DNA of 64,000 nucleotides from Paralichthys olivaceus (taxonomy: Eukaryota; Chordata; Actinopteri; Pleuronectiformes; Paralichthyidae). The translations under genes and the position numbers were made by a program. This document shows positions 47,901 to 60,700 of the stretch, piece by piece. Under the pieces are notes generated by a model. It saw only the letters and a list, made by a program, of their open reading frames with translations. It made no database searches and was not told where the DNA came from. The stretch covers positions 8,000,501 through 8,064,500 of the forward strand of contig NC_091099.1 of NCBI RefSeq assembly GCF_024713975.1. The letters run 5' to 3'. Position 1 is the first letter of the stretch; each line of letters starts with the position of its first letter.

Positions 47901-50900
47901 ACCTTTTGTTGTACATAGGAGTCAGAGTCCTGCGAGCATCACTTCTGGCAAACAGCTGGAAATAATTCATCCCTGTTAATCTGTCTGCGCATCTCAGATT
48001 TTCTGCAGACAGTCAAGTCTTTCTCTCCCTCTGTTCGGTTTCTGCTCCTCTCTTATTGTACGGAAACAGTTCCTTCATTCAGCCCTTCATCTCTTTTCTC
48101 TCAGGCTCTCTTTGTTACTCTCTCTCTCTCACACACACACAGCAAACACACACAAGCACACACTTCCTCAATTTATCAACAAATCCACCCGTTTTATCAG
48201 GGTGAACAATCCCAGTGCAAATTTGCATCCTGAACAAAATGAGGTTGAGTAAGAGGCAATAACCAGCAAGTGTTGGTTTCGTCACAGAGGTCAAAGTCTG
48301 TCTCAGTCTAAAACCCATGTCCCGCCCATGAGTCTGTTCCTGACACCATAGTACCACCCCATGTTAGAAATGTGTCATTACATCTCAGCCACACATTTCA
48401 CTTGCTCTCGCTTCAACATTGCTTTCTCTCTTTTTCAGGATATGTTTGCATTCCTAAATAAGAAGAATCTCCGTCAGTACATTTATAAGGTAAATGATGA
48501 TGATCTCACTCTTACCTTCTTGCTGTTGTGAATGTGAATAAACCAACACAAACTGTGTGTTTGCAGAACATCATCCATAGTTCTGCTTCAGTCCAGGATG
48601 AGATGGCCCACTACCTCTACGTCCTTCAGTCGGTAACATTGAATCACCTGGAACCACGCATGAGGACGCCTCTGGACTGTTACAGTCAGGTGAGCTACAG
48701 TGAAACATGAGGATTCCTGCTGCTTAACATTTCTCTAACTACTAAAAACAAATATCATTCTTTGATTACTGAACCTTATCTGTTTATTTTTCTCTGCAAA
48801 TCTCTCCATCTTTCTCCTTAAACTTTTATGACAAAGAAATGTAATTGAAGCTTGATATTTTACAGTTTAATCACAAATTTTATTGCAAATAAATATAAAT
48901 AATAGAAAATATGTAGAACTTGAATAAAGAACATTTTCTTTATCTTATATGTAAACATAAATGCACATCTTTTCTGCATTCTTCATTCTGTCAAATAATT
49001 CTGTAAGGCTCTGTCATCCAACCAATAAATTGATCAAATCTGTATCAATACACCACAAACAGTTTGAGTCAACTAACAGCTCTTACCCACGTCTCCCCGC
49101 TGTGACACCAGGAGCAAAGAGACATCCTTCACAATTTGCGTCAGGTGGCGTTTGAGACAGAGAGTGAAAACAGCCTGAGCCACGAGAGGCGACGCTCGCT
49201 CTGTGCTAAAGAGTTCAAGAAGCTGGGATTCTCTGTAAGTGTCTGGCCTCAGAACTTATTCTCTAATGTTTGTCTCTTAACATTGGTCATATTACTCTTA
49301 GGGTCGGTATATTATTTGTATTAATTATTATCTTTCTTTCCTTCCAGAACAACAGTAACCCCGGTCAGGACTTGGTGCGGACGCCTCCTGGTCTTGTAGC
49401 TTTGGACACCATGTTTTATTTTGCTTCACGCTATCCTGATGCCTACAGCAGGGTGAGCGGGCTTTATCTTTTATTTGTAAAACGATTCAAAGAGTTCAGC
49501 GTCTTTCCTTTTTGTTTATTCTTCATTTCTACTTGTTTCCCGCTCTCAGTTTGTTCTGGAGAACAGCAGTAGAGAGGACAAACATGAGTGTCCGTTTGCC
49601 AGGAGCAGCATACAGCTCACACTCATCCTGTGTGAGATTCTTCGTATCGGAGAGCCACGTAAGTCGACCCCCGACCGACCTGCTGCTGATATGAAATTTA
49701 CTATGATCTTTCCTTTTCTTATATTTGTTCTCCATCTTCTTCATCGCTTCCTATTTGACAGCCTCAGAGACGGGATCTGACTACCACCCCATCTTCTTCA
49801 GTCAGGATCGACTCATGGAGGAGCTCTTCTGTGTCTGTATTCAGCTGCTCAACAAGACCTGGAAGGAGATGAGAGCCACACAGGAGGACTTTGACAAGGT
49901 ACAATAGTCCACGCTGGCACAGCACAGCAGGGTTTGAATCGGTTTCATTTGGAGTTTAGTTTCAAACTCTTTATCGTGGATTTGGGTAACTTTTTGTGAC
50001 ATTGTGTTGGTTTAATCTCATGCTAACTATAACCAACCTGCCCCTACACTCAACATTTAGTTTCTTTACAAGCACAGTGTAGTACTTGTACTATGGTAAT
50101 AGCCAAGCCTTGAGCAGCCGGGTCATGTCTGGGAGAAATACTGAGAATCCAGCGTCCTGAAGGAAAGACAAGTCAAGCTTTGTCTTGAGTCGCATCTCCA
50201 CATCTCACACAGCGCTCTCCTGATAGTTATAAAACTCAGTGACCTTTTGACCTGTCAGGAGCAGCCCTGTGTCCCGAGCACCGGGACAGCAAACCGGCCT
50301 TTTGTTTCTATCCACGGCCCCCTACCCAGGGTGCTTTGGGGCAAGGACAAAGGGGCATTAGGTGGACAAAGAGAAGCGTGGTGGGCGGCAGAAACAGAGG
50401 GAGAAGGAAACAGGGAAAAACAAAGTGCCCAGGGCATCAGCAGTAATTGCACAACAACAGAGGGAACGTAAAACCTCTGGAAACAATATGAGAGGGTGAG
50501 AACGAGAGGATTGGACTGCAAGAGAAACCAAAGAAAGAGAGAGAGGTGGCGGTGTTATACGAGACATCACAAATGTAGGTTTCATACTTGGAGAGCAAAG
50601 TGGACGAATTTGTGTTGGTGCGTGTGAGTGAGACTCCCACGAAAAACACACAATCGTGTGTGTGCGTCTCTCTATACACCCCCCATCCTCCATGAGCGCA
50701 CACACACATAGATACACACATTTAACAAGCACTTGCTGCAGGGTATCAGGGAACACAGACAGCTGCCTGTCATCGCTCCTATTGGTCAGTTCAGCTAAAT
50801 GACAGAGGGGGCTGGACCTGTGGGGGGTGGCGGTGGCATGTGTGTGAGAATATCAGGGTGTCTGTTTACAAAACACCCACAGGCCTGCACCTCTCCTGCC

Positions 50901-53900
50901 ATGTAGGTGACGTCTGTTCCTCTCACTCACTTTCACCACTTGTCGTCCCCGTCACATTTCTCTAATCGCTGACGGCTGGACAGGTGGAATTTTGGAGTTG
51001 GGATTGAAATCGTTAGTTTGAAATAGTCGACTCTGAAAGATAAAGGATGGAGGTAAGATTGGATTTTGTCTGTATTTTATTCTTGGTAGTAATTTGCTTT
51101 CAGTAGTTTGGTGCTACTACTTAGGTAAAAGATGAGTTTTTATCCGTTCAGGGCTACGACAGAAATTATTTGTAGCATATGAGAGTTGAGGTGTCAGGAC
51201 AGTGTGAAGTGTCGGAAACTTGTGTCATGTGAAAATAGCTGGACGCCAAAGTTATTTTGGCTCAGGGAGCTAGTGCAGGCAGTGACAGTGCGAAACTCTA
51301 GTCGCTTGTTTTGTGTCCGTGCATGTTCACACAATATAGAATGACAGTCTGGATTTCACTGTCTACGCATGGAGTGCTGCCAGACACACAGACAGACAGA
51401 GAGACACTGTCATTCTCTGTGGTCGTAAACAGTTTGGTAACATTCATCTTTATTTTTCCAAGGAACTTAAAACAAATACATTTCTGAATTCATCAGATGC
51501 CACATTATTTAAAAGTCTATTGTTGTTTGTGTAATGTATGTAAATCCCTGAGTATCAGATTCTCTGCTGAGAGCGGTCCAGACAGAGCTCCACTGAACGC
51601 TTCACTTTAGTCATTGATTGCTCTCGATCAAAGTTGTAAAGAGGAATGATCTAGGTCAGCAGAGTCATTTGTGTGTGGACACAGTGCTGGAGTGTCCTCG
51701 CTCCCGCAGCACAATTAATTTTTATATATATATTTTCCACTACTCACAGCTGAGGAGCGTAAACCGGGGGATCTATAGATTTTAATCACATGCATGAGGG
51801 CAGTCTGACAAACTGCCCCGAGCCCTCGTTTCAGGGCAGCCAGGGTCACCCCGTGTCCGTCTGTGTGAGCTTCAGTTGAACAAGTCATGCAGAAAACACA
51901 CGGACAAAAAAATGACAAGTGTCGGTAACGCTGAGTCAGTGAGACAGCAGATCGTTCTGACTTGTTTACAAATACGTTTTTAAATCGAATGCATGTAAGT
52001 TGATCTGCAGTTATCACCGTGATTTTAGGATGAACGTTAGGATGGTTGGTGTGGTGGTGATGTTGGTCACATGTCAGTTGGTCAATAAGGAACAGGCTCA
52101 TCAATATCTTGCCCCTGTGTTGGGTAAGTTAGATGTGAGGGTTCAAAAAACAAAGTCCTAAAACAGTGGAAGTTAGAAAAGACAACATGACAGGATGTAC
52201 AGAGAAACACGACGGCGAGCGAAAGACAGCGATGAGTGAACGAAGACAAAGTGAAGCACTGAGACTTTTATACACAAGGGAGGCAGGTTGATTGAACACA
52301 GGTGAAACACATGAGGAGCAGGTGCAGACGAGCGCAGGGGCAGGAAACAGGACAAAGACAGGAAGTTGAGCCAGAGACACACAAGGAACATAGTATCAAA
52401 ATAAAACAGGAAGAACTCAGGGGGGAAACAACTGAACACAAACCTAAACACAGGTAAAGGTCAATGAGCCAAAAGAGTCCACATTCAAAAATGTCCAACA
52501 AAAATCCCCAAACTGTCCATCTCAGAGTTCAGTCATGACACCTCCAGGATTTTTTGCTTCATTTCTGGAAAGAGGGAGTTAGGAGACATGGCGTCCATCT
52601 TTATATACAGTTTATGGTCGTCATCAGTGAATGATAATGAAGATTGTGATTGTTGCGTGAGACAAAAAACAAATGTGAATTCTCATGTGAATATGTGAAT
52701 ATCCCTCATCCCTCCCTGCTTACACAGGAGCTGGTACATTGAATGAGTAGATCAGGCTACATGCAGCAGTACGTAACCATCTCTCTGTCTCCATCTGCAG
52801 GTGATGCAAGTGGTGAGGGAGCAGATCACCAGGACGTTGTCCAGTAAGCCAACGTCCTTGGAGCTCTTCAAGAACAAGGTCAACGCTCTCAACTACAGCG
52901 AGATCCTCAAACTGCGGCAGACAGAGCGGCTGCACCAGGAGGAGACGCTCGCACCTCCTGTACTGTGAGTTGAACCAGTCACATGATTGATTTACTCCTC
53001 CCGCTGCCACGCTCAAGGCCTGACTTTAGATACAGGGCAGGAAATTTTGCTTTGTAGTGTTTTTACTGTTTTCTAATCAAGTGAATCATGACAGAGGAAA
53101 TTAAATCAAACAAGTGATGGAATTTTTTTTAGTCTCAAGATGTTTTTTTGAAGGGAATAAAAGGATTTATGTTCATACTGGGGGTTAGATGAAAGCTTGT
53201 ATTCACGTATGGTTTTACCTCAGTGATGAGCCTTCGTGTTTTTCAGTTTCTTGTGACGAAATGGTTCATTTGTTTGATAATTTTTTTTCAATGTAAAAAA
53301 AAGTAAAGCAACAGTATCACAAAACCTGTTGATTTGCTCTCATGACGACTTTCCGGCCCTGTGGAGTCAGCTGATATATCAGCAGCCACCACTGTTGTTT
53401 ATTATGTGACTGTTTGTCACTAAACACTGAGTGTAACAGTGAACAGGGCGCTGCCCTCATCCAGGCAGGTCAGGTTTAATGTCGGCAGAGATGCTGCTTC
53501 CTTGTTAATATTTAAAAAATGGTGAAAAGTTTTATTTAACCTTTTGTGACTTGCTGTGGTTTGTTCACTATAATTAATATTCATGTTAAATGACATGTGA
53601 TTGTGTTGATCCTTCCTAGTGAGCTCAAAGAGCGTCTGAAGCCGGAGCTGCTCGAGCTGATCCGTCAACAGAGACTCAACAGACTGTGTCAGGGAACCAT
53701 GTTCAGGAAGATCAGCAGCCGACGCCGACAGGGTGACAAAGCACTACGCATGCACACGCACACATATCTTTAAAAGACAGTAGACTTGATACTTTCCTGT
53801 CTGACTAAACTCTGCACATTTTTCTCTCAGATAAACTGTGGTACTGCCGCTTGTCACCCAATCACAAAATGCTTCACTACGGCGACGTGGAGGAAGACAC

Positions 53901-55116
53901 AGACAATCCACCGATAGAAACACTGCAAGATAAGAGTGAGTTGAAGCTGAGGATGGACAAATGGGAAGATTTTAAACTTTTCTGTATTTAGTAGAAATAA
54001 TATGGAATTTTGGGACTGATGATACAAATATTAGCAAAAAAAGTCCATATAAAATTCACACACTCGTAGACATCAGTCCCCTGAACCTGATTTTTTCTTC
54101 AAGATCTCTGTACTATTTCTTTAGAACATTTTAAAGAAAGTGTAAAAAATTCACACATTTTAACGGCGTCTTCCCTGACCCATACCACATCCTTCCAGCA
54201 AGTCTAGAGGTAATCCGTTCAGTTTTTGCACAATCTGCTAAATAAGCAAACAAATGCAGATGAAAACACAAGCTCCTTGGTTTAATCGAACCTGTAGCAA
54301 ATAGAACTTGAATTAAGAAAATACAACATAATTAACATTTCATATTTGCACTTATTACCAAAAACCCAGATATCAATACTGTTAAAGGCTCAAATCAGCC
54401 GATTTCAGCCAGGCTCTAGTAACTAGATAAATAAAAAGATATTGAAGTGTTCATAGTCTGAGCCCTGATCAAAGTTTTTAAATGATATTAACTTAATTTT
54501 CTGTGTTCACAACTAATTCTTTCCTCCTTATCCACATCCGTCAGTTCCAGTAGCAGATATCAAGGGGCTGCTAACGGGAAAAGACTGTCCCCACATGAAG
54601 GAGCATAAAGGCAAACAGAACAAGGTCAGCAGCTCTTATCTTTTCAGATTATGGACATTTCCTGTCAGTCAGAAGACGTAATAAAGTCTCAATGTGTTTG
54701 TACATGTGTTCCTCCCTCGCTGTAGGAGGTGCTGGACCTGGCATTCAGCATCACATATGATGTAGAAGAGTACAGTATAAACTTCATCGCACCCTCCAGA
54801 ACTGATGTGAGTCGAACGTCTTAATGTCCCAACATTTTCACATATCATCTTATTCTGTGTATAAGAATACCCAGAGTACTTACTGTCCTCCTCCCTCTGT
54901 CAGTTCTGCCTGTGGACAGATGGCCTGAGCGTCCTCCTGGGCCGGGAGATGAGCAGCGAATCCATGCGCAGCGAGCTGGAGATCCTCCTCTCTATGGAGA
55001 TTAAGCTCCGCCTCCTGGACCTGGAGAACGTCCCCATCCCGGAAAGTGCGCCAGTCGTCCCCAAACCTCCGAGCAACTACAACTTCTGCTACGACTTCAG
55101 CCAGACTGAGCAGTAG
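43343..55116 (+). CDS. elmo3: ELMO3, engulfment and cell motility protein 3 (715 aa, 20 coding exons)
   Basis: ELMO proteins bind DOCK-family exchange factors in the cytoplasm and at the membrane to activate Rac in engulfment and migration. Order: N-terminal Ras-binding-like domain (about 1-80, [20 protein letters not shown]), armadillo region (about 85-280, [15 protein letters not shown]), ELMO/CED-12 domain (about 300-470, [31 protein letters not shown]), PH domain (about 540-660, [30 protein letters not shown]), and a proline-rich C-terminal tail with [11 protein letters not shown] that can bind a DOCK SH3 domain. Exons: 43343-43420, 44731-44771, 44931-45003, 46058-46108, 46385-46554, 46805-46904, 46997-47148, 47539-47617, 48439-48489, 48567-48689, 49112-49234, 49348-49452, 49550-49658, 49762-49898, 52801-52964, 53620-53732, 53831-53935, 54545-54624, 54726-54806, 54904-55116. 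All phases agree. Exon 5 uses a weak GTTAGT donor. Its place between E2F4 and FBXL9 supports ELMO3 over ELMO1 or ELMO2. Confidence 0.96.
44856..44928 (+). repeat. (TG)36 directly before the ELMO3 exon 3 acceptor
   Basis: An uninterrupted TG run of 73 bases is followed at once by AG (44,929-44,930) and exon 3. The usual polypyrimidine tract is absent. A branch-like TTAATAAC sits just upstream at about 44,848. Confidence 0.97.
46179..46370 (+). mobile_element. MITE fragment (family of 55,458) in ELMO3 intron 4
   Basis: It begins AGCTCCTTTCAGACATGCAC and shares ordered blocks with 55,458-55,640: AGAACGCAA, TGTCTGAGT, a CCCCCTTGTAA-like block and a poorly conserved tail. It stops close to the exon 5 acceptor, so the 3' half is missing. 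Confidence 0.6.
49899..52800. other. ELMO3 intron 14, longest coding-region intron, repeat-rich
   Basis: This 2.9-kb intron separates the ELMO/CED-12 region from the linker to the PH domain. The stretch at about 52,130-52,560 is purine-rich with ACAGGAAG, CACAGGTGAAACAC and TCAGAGTTCAGTCATGACA blocks that resemble an interspersed teleost repeat end. No coding frame in it is supported. Confidence 0.5.
54030..54300 (+). repeat. Interspersed repeat (family of 14.6 kb) in ELMO3 intron 17
   Basis: The blocks ACATCAGTCCCCTGAA, TTCCCTGACCCATACC, GCAAGTCTAGAGG, ATCCGTTCAGTTTTTG and AAGCAAACAAATGCA follow the same order and orientation as the copy at 14,560-14,855. Confidence 0.7.
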
Positions 55117-56725
55117 AGTGTGTGCACAGGCTGGATGTGTGAATGTGTAAATATATATATAAATATGCGTGTTTGTGTATGTGTGGTGAGATTTTACTAG
55201 TGCATCCACTTATTAACAGATTTATAATCCTGACAGTAGAAGTTTCCTCTGTGGCCTGTTTCTCTACAATGAACACACGGAATCTCTACAACTACAGCTG
55301 CCGTGGTTGGTACGAATCTTTACCAAATGTCTATGAGCTGTTCTGATGCTGCAGATCATCATTCTCATCTGAGGTGAGATGAGAAGTTTATGTTTTTCCT
55401 GACTTCGATCATTTGATGTTGAGCTGCCTGGGAACCTCCAGAAACAACAGAGAGTCGAGCTGCTTGCAGACATGCACTGAAGTCTGCACATTCTCCTCAA
55501 TATTCTGGAGGGTTAGAACGCAAGTGTCTGAGTCAGTTGCTCCGGACATTTTACAAAACCTTTCCTTCCAGCCCCCTAGTAACATTTCCGTGTAAATCCA
55601 TGTGAGAATGCAGCAAGAAAATGTCTGGAAAGTTCAAAGTGTTGATGAAGTTTGTAATAAGCGGAAGAACACAAATATTTCAAGATAAAAACAAGGTGTT
55701 AGCGGACGCTCGTGAAGTTTGGAAAGACGATGAGATTACAGAGCTTTTGGCTGAAGCCAGTGTGGATGTGCTGTAAACAGAAACGCGCGATTTCCGCAGC
55801 ATAAATTATGTCACGTCCTGAAGGCTTCAGACATTTTCCTGTAGTTGTGAACTTGTCTGACCCGGACAATCTCCTGCTGCCTTCTTCTTATGTGAAAGAC
55901 AAACTCTGGAAAATGTCCGAGCCCAGTTTTTCTGGACATTTTCCAGAGTTCATGTCTGAAAACAGCTTTTTACAAGAGATGTTGTAAAATACCGGTTCAA
56001 AAGTAATGGTACTTTAAAATTTTATATATATTTCTAAATGCTTCTAATCTATGCATGGTACATGGAGTATTCTTGTGTGCGAGGCTGCTCATCACTGACT
56101 TTTTTATTTTTTTTATCTGGTTGTGCTTATTTCTCTTAAATTCCTTTCTGTCATTTCAGTTTTAAAAAATGGGCATTAACTAGAACACTGATTTCTTAAG
56201 ATGTGTTACATTAGACTCATTTTCAACAGGTGACATGGAAATACAGCAGGTTTTCAGTGTCGCATAATATTTTTTAAATATACCTTTGGGTACTTGCCTG
56301 CAGATCCCAGTGGCTCAGTAACGATGGAGCAAATCTGTACAACATTATTTTAAAAGCAATGCAGATTCTCATCAGGTATCAAGCTGACTTCTTCCACCTC
56401 TTTCTTATTAAAAGTACGAATAAGCATTTGTGTAATTGTTTGAAAAACAACTTGATCTTTAGATTTGCCTGAACCGTCTTGAATTAAATCTAAAACCTGT
56501 TCATTTTATAAAAGGTACTTGTTCTAATTTGATGCTCAGTAACATCAAGTATTCAGTAGCTTCTCAATAACTGACAGTTCTTCAGTATATCACAGTGTGT
56601 TTGAGTGTTTTTTGCCATTTGGTGTCATTTCGATCCTGACACCCCACCCTCTGATGATATCCACTTTGAATCCTGTGCTTTTTGCTGAATTCACATGAAT
56701 AAACAGTTTGATTTATACAGAGAGA
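55117..56725 (+). other. Probable ELMO3 3' UTR
   Basis: Non-coding sequence follows the TAG. AATAAA at 56,698-56,703 with a GTGTGTTT downstream element is a plausible polyadenylation site. The stretch contains a complete MITE (55,458-55,967). The convergent FBXL9 coding region ends about 1 kb further on. Confidence 0.55.
55458..55967. mobile_element. MITE in ELMO3 3' flank with internal perfect hairpin
   Basis: The ends AGCTGCTTGCAGACATGCAC and (reverse strand) AGCTGTTTTCAGACATGAAC are inverted repeats about 510 bases apart. Near the right end AACTCTGGAAAATGTCC (55,902-55,918) and its exact complement (55,934-55,950) form a 17-bp hairpin with a 15-base loop. The ELMO3 intron 4 fragment is a truncated relative. 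Confidence 0.75.
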
Positions 56726-57755
56726 TAAACAGTACGTGTGTTTCTTTCATAGAATATTTGCAGACTGTGGTTTATTTATAAAATCAACATTTTGATCTAC
56801 AATTCCTCTGTTAAAAAAAAAAAGCATGTTGCTGAAGCTACAGTGGACAAGATCGAGCATTTAAACCAAGTCAAAGCAAAATTTTAAAAAATGGTCAATG
56901 TGAAGCGAAAACAAAATGGTGTAAAATTTGATCTATGTGGGTAAATATTTATTTACATTATTCCATAAATTAATCATTAAGTTAGAATGTTAAGATTACT
57001 TCTTATTGGGCAGCTGTCAATACAAAATAACAAGCAGAATATTTAGGATTCATTTACCTTCTAGATACAAATGTGCCAGAAAACAATTCTCACTTACATT
57101 AGACACAGAATACTTTCTTCTTACTTTGTGAGCTGTGTTTCACTTCACAGCATTTCTCTTGATTTTATTGGATACTTCTTGCTCCCTAAAGATCCTTGAT
57201 CGCCCCCTGGTGTTTGACTGCACTATAGGTCATAAACCCCACCTCCTCCGTGTTAGCTGATGGGGCATGGACCAAACTAAACAGTTAAAGGTCACGTCAA
57301 ATCAATTCTTCTCAAAGATGGTTTCTCAAGTGTTTTCGGTTATATGATAATATAAAAACAGGGTCTAATGTTGTGATCCATGATTCCGTGGCTCCATCCA
57401 TCAATCGCTACTGTGCAGACTCTGGTGCCAAATGACATCATCTGCGTATAGTAGAGACACACTGTCCATCTTTTACTGACAGTCTATGGTTTGAAGCCAA
57501 GCATGAACATACGTAAGTTAAACCTTCCAAAAAACAGGTGTTTCCTCATTGGTTTGATCCTGGCCATTAAAGCGAGATTATAAAAACCCTTTCCAGAACG
57601 ACCTGTAGATAATGGGTTTTACAGTACTTTACTGTAAACTTAACTTAAATCTGAACTTACTTCAGTTCTTGTGCAAATTGCTGAGATGTGCAGAAGCTCA
57701 ATCATGGAGCAGGATTTGGTTTGCAGGCTTTGTTGTTGAGATGTCCAGTGGTCGT

Positions 57756-60700
57756 TCAGAGTGTGAGAGTGGGATCAACCCCACCTAGGAATTTGTATTG
57801 GACGTTTTCCAAGAAGGGCAGCTGTGATTGAAGGAGTTCCATTGTTGTTATGGAAATGTTTTTGCACCGTGAGATGTCGAGTGTCCTCAGACGCTTACAG
57901 TGCTGCGCCAGCTGAAACAAGGATCTGCGAAGTTGAAAGGTAGAAGGCTCAGGAATGGACGTTTTTAATCGATGGCTACATGTACTGCAGACGTGCTGTT
58001 GTGTTTCACTTACCGGTCCGTGATCTTACTACAACCAGAGAGGTAGAGATGCTGGAGTCTGTGGAGGTATGGTGCCGCCTCTGTCACTCCGCGGTCGCTG
58101 ATCCCCGGGCAGTTGCTGAGAGACAGGCTGGTGAGGCTGCGGCATTGCCAGGCTACAGACACCAAGCTGTCGTCAATGATTTCTGGCAGCATGGACAGAG
58201 ACAGACGTTGGAGGTCTGGGTGGTGAACAACCTGGGAAGAACAGAAACAACATAAACTAAGGCACGTTTTTAGTTATTAAAATGTTCCTGCTCCAGACTG
58301 AGGCTACAATCATTATACATTTTTATTTGAAAATGTTTTTTTCATTCTCTCCTCAGCCTGTCTTACCTGTGTGATGCTGCTGTCAGTGAGTTTGGAGCAG
58401 CCGGAGAGGTCCAGCTCCTGCAGCCTGCTCAGAGCCAACAGCGACGCCCCCGCCTGCTGTTTGAACTGCTCCAGGTCATTCTGTGTCACCAGCTTGGGTC
58501 GCTCCTCAAATGGCAAACGAGGAGGCTTGAAGAAGCCCATGTTGCCAAACGTTCGGGTGAACCTGGGACCCTTGTCTTCCTGTGTTAAATGGTTTATCGT
58601 TAAAACAGCTATGGCAGCTTTCACTGAGAAGATTGTACTTAGAGATTGTAAAAGAGAAGCTCTGCTTTATATCTCTAACAGTCTCCATCTCTGTGGCTCT
58701 TACCTTCTCCTCCTCAGGCTCACACTTAGTCGTTCCCACCATCCCCAGCAAACCCCAGTCTGTCACTTCTTTACACCAGCCGAGCCTCAAAACTACTAGC
58801 CTGTGCAGGTAGGTGGATATAGCGCGAACAGACAGGTCTGTCACGTTGACGCATGAGGTCAGGTCCAACTCACAGAGAGTATCCCCAAGAAGCTGGGTGA
58901 GAGAGAAAACTGCAAGATCCTGAAGAGGGAGGAGAGAAATGAGGACAATTATTTTCCATTTATTTTTCATAAAAATGGGATTAAAACACACACAGACACT
59001 GACTGACCCTAATGTAGGTGCAGCTCTTTAAGTTGAGCTTCTCCAGCTGAGCTCTACTAGCACCAGACTCCGTCAAGCCTTTCACCATCTCTGATCCACT
59101 GACGTGCAGACACTCGGACAGATCCAGACTCCTCAGGGACGACACAGACAGCAGCTCAGCGAGGCCTGTGGACAACATGAAACTTTCACGTTCATGTATT
59201 TTTGCGGATAGTTGTTCCCTCCCAATTTATCCTTATGTATTAATTAATTAATCCTAACCCGACTGGGCAAAAATTTGATTTTAGCTATGAAACGCTCCTT
59301 AGGTTCAGTGTGTAAGTTTTGGTGATATCTAGTGGTGACAATGAATATCCCAATGAACTGAATAGCCCTTGCCTCTCCCTCCTGATCCAAGCGTGTCGGA
59401 CAGTGACCCTCAATCATGTAAAATAGAACCAGAGTTTGTTTTTTAATGTTCTGGGCTTCTGTGGAATCATAAGTACAACATAATGGACTCTGTGAAAGTG
59501 AAACCACTCCTGACGAAGATATATATTCAGGCAATTATGCACCAATGAAAACATAATTCTGAATATCACTTTCGATTTCTTCTGATAAATCTCTCTAAAT
59601 CCTGCACACTGGGCCTTTAAAAGTAGCTGTTGTTCAAAGTGTTGTGGGGTGTAATGAATACAGATACACAAAAACAGAAATAAACTACAAGCACCTTTTT
59701 CAGTGATCCTCCAGTCACGGGACAAGGAGAGGTGCGTCAGAGACTTCAGGCCTCGAGCTACAGCCTCGACAGACCTGCTGGTCAGCTCAGTGCAGCCACT
59801 GATGTCCAGTCTCTGAAGGCCCGGCTGGTGCTTCACCAGAACCTCCACTGAGTAGTTGGTCAGCTCCTTACAGCCATGCAGGCCCAGCTCTTCCAAGACC
59901 AAATCCTGAACCTGGGACAGAGAGAATATCGAGAAATTGTCTTTTTCCTCAAAGAAGGTAAAGGACACACTAAAATCATGAAAACCATCATTGTTGAAAC
60001 AAATACAGCCTTTTCTCTTTGTATAATCTGGCAAATAAGTCTTTAGATATACTCTGACTCGAGTAATCCTGACCTGTGCAACAGTGCGTAGTGACTCGGG
60101 TGTGATGGAGGTTCTGCTGAGGTCCAGAGCCACCAGTGTGGATTTCTGCTCCGTCAACAACCGCCTCAAGTTCCTCAGTGACAGTAACGCTGATGAGTCT
60201 TCGACGGCCCCCACCGGGCACCCTCGATACGGGTCGAATTCAAAAGCAATGTGGCATCCGGCCAGTGAGAGCCGGCGGAGGCGCGGGGTGCAGCTGGTGA
60301 GCCGATTAAAGGTGAGGTCGGAGAGGTAGCGCAGGTCGGACAGGTCCAGATCCTCCAGGCCAGACAGAGCTGACCTGACCTGGAACAAGAGAACTTGTTA
60401 ATGGACCATTAAAACAATAAAGCTATGGAAACACATTGACAATAAACATTTTATATTTATCCACTCTTTATACTGAGAGCAATGTCCGGTCGCACTCATG
60501 ACTATTTATCACAGCTGATGGCCTTTACTTCTCAGACGACTACAGATAACATGAGATAATAATTCTGACTTAAGGCTAAATATAAATAGATATAAAGCAG
60601 GGGAATAGGATAACACAAATGTTTACAGAAACAAAGTTTAGAGTGCCATTTATTTTTATGGCTAATTATTATTTTATTGTTAAAAAAACACATGCCTGAG

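Noticed and set aside
58014..58231. Apparent 2-base frameshift in the penultimate FBXL9 exon
   Set aside because: It arose from misreading the line break at 58,200/58,201. The plus-strand translation across the point and the exon length of 218 nt show the frame is intact.
59414..60388. 324-codon minus-strand frame as a single large FBXL9 exon
   Set aside because: It reads through the introns at 59,912-60,073 and 59,298-59,694 (the latter holding a MITE). Clear donors and acceptors split it into exons 60379-60074 and 59911-59695.
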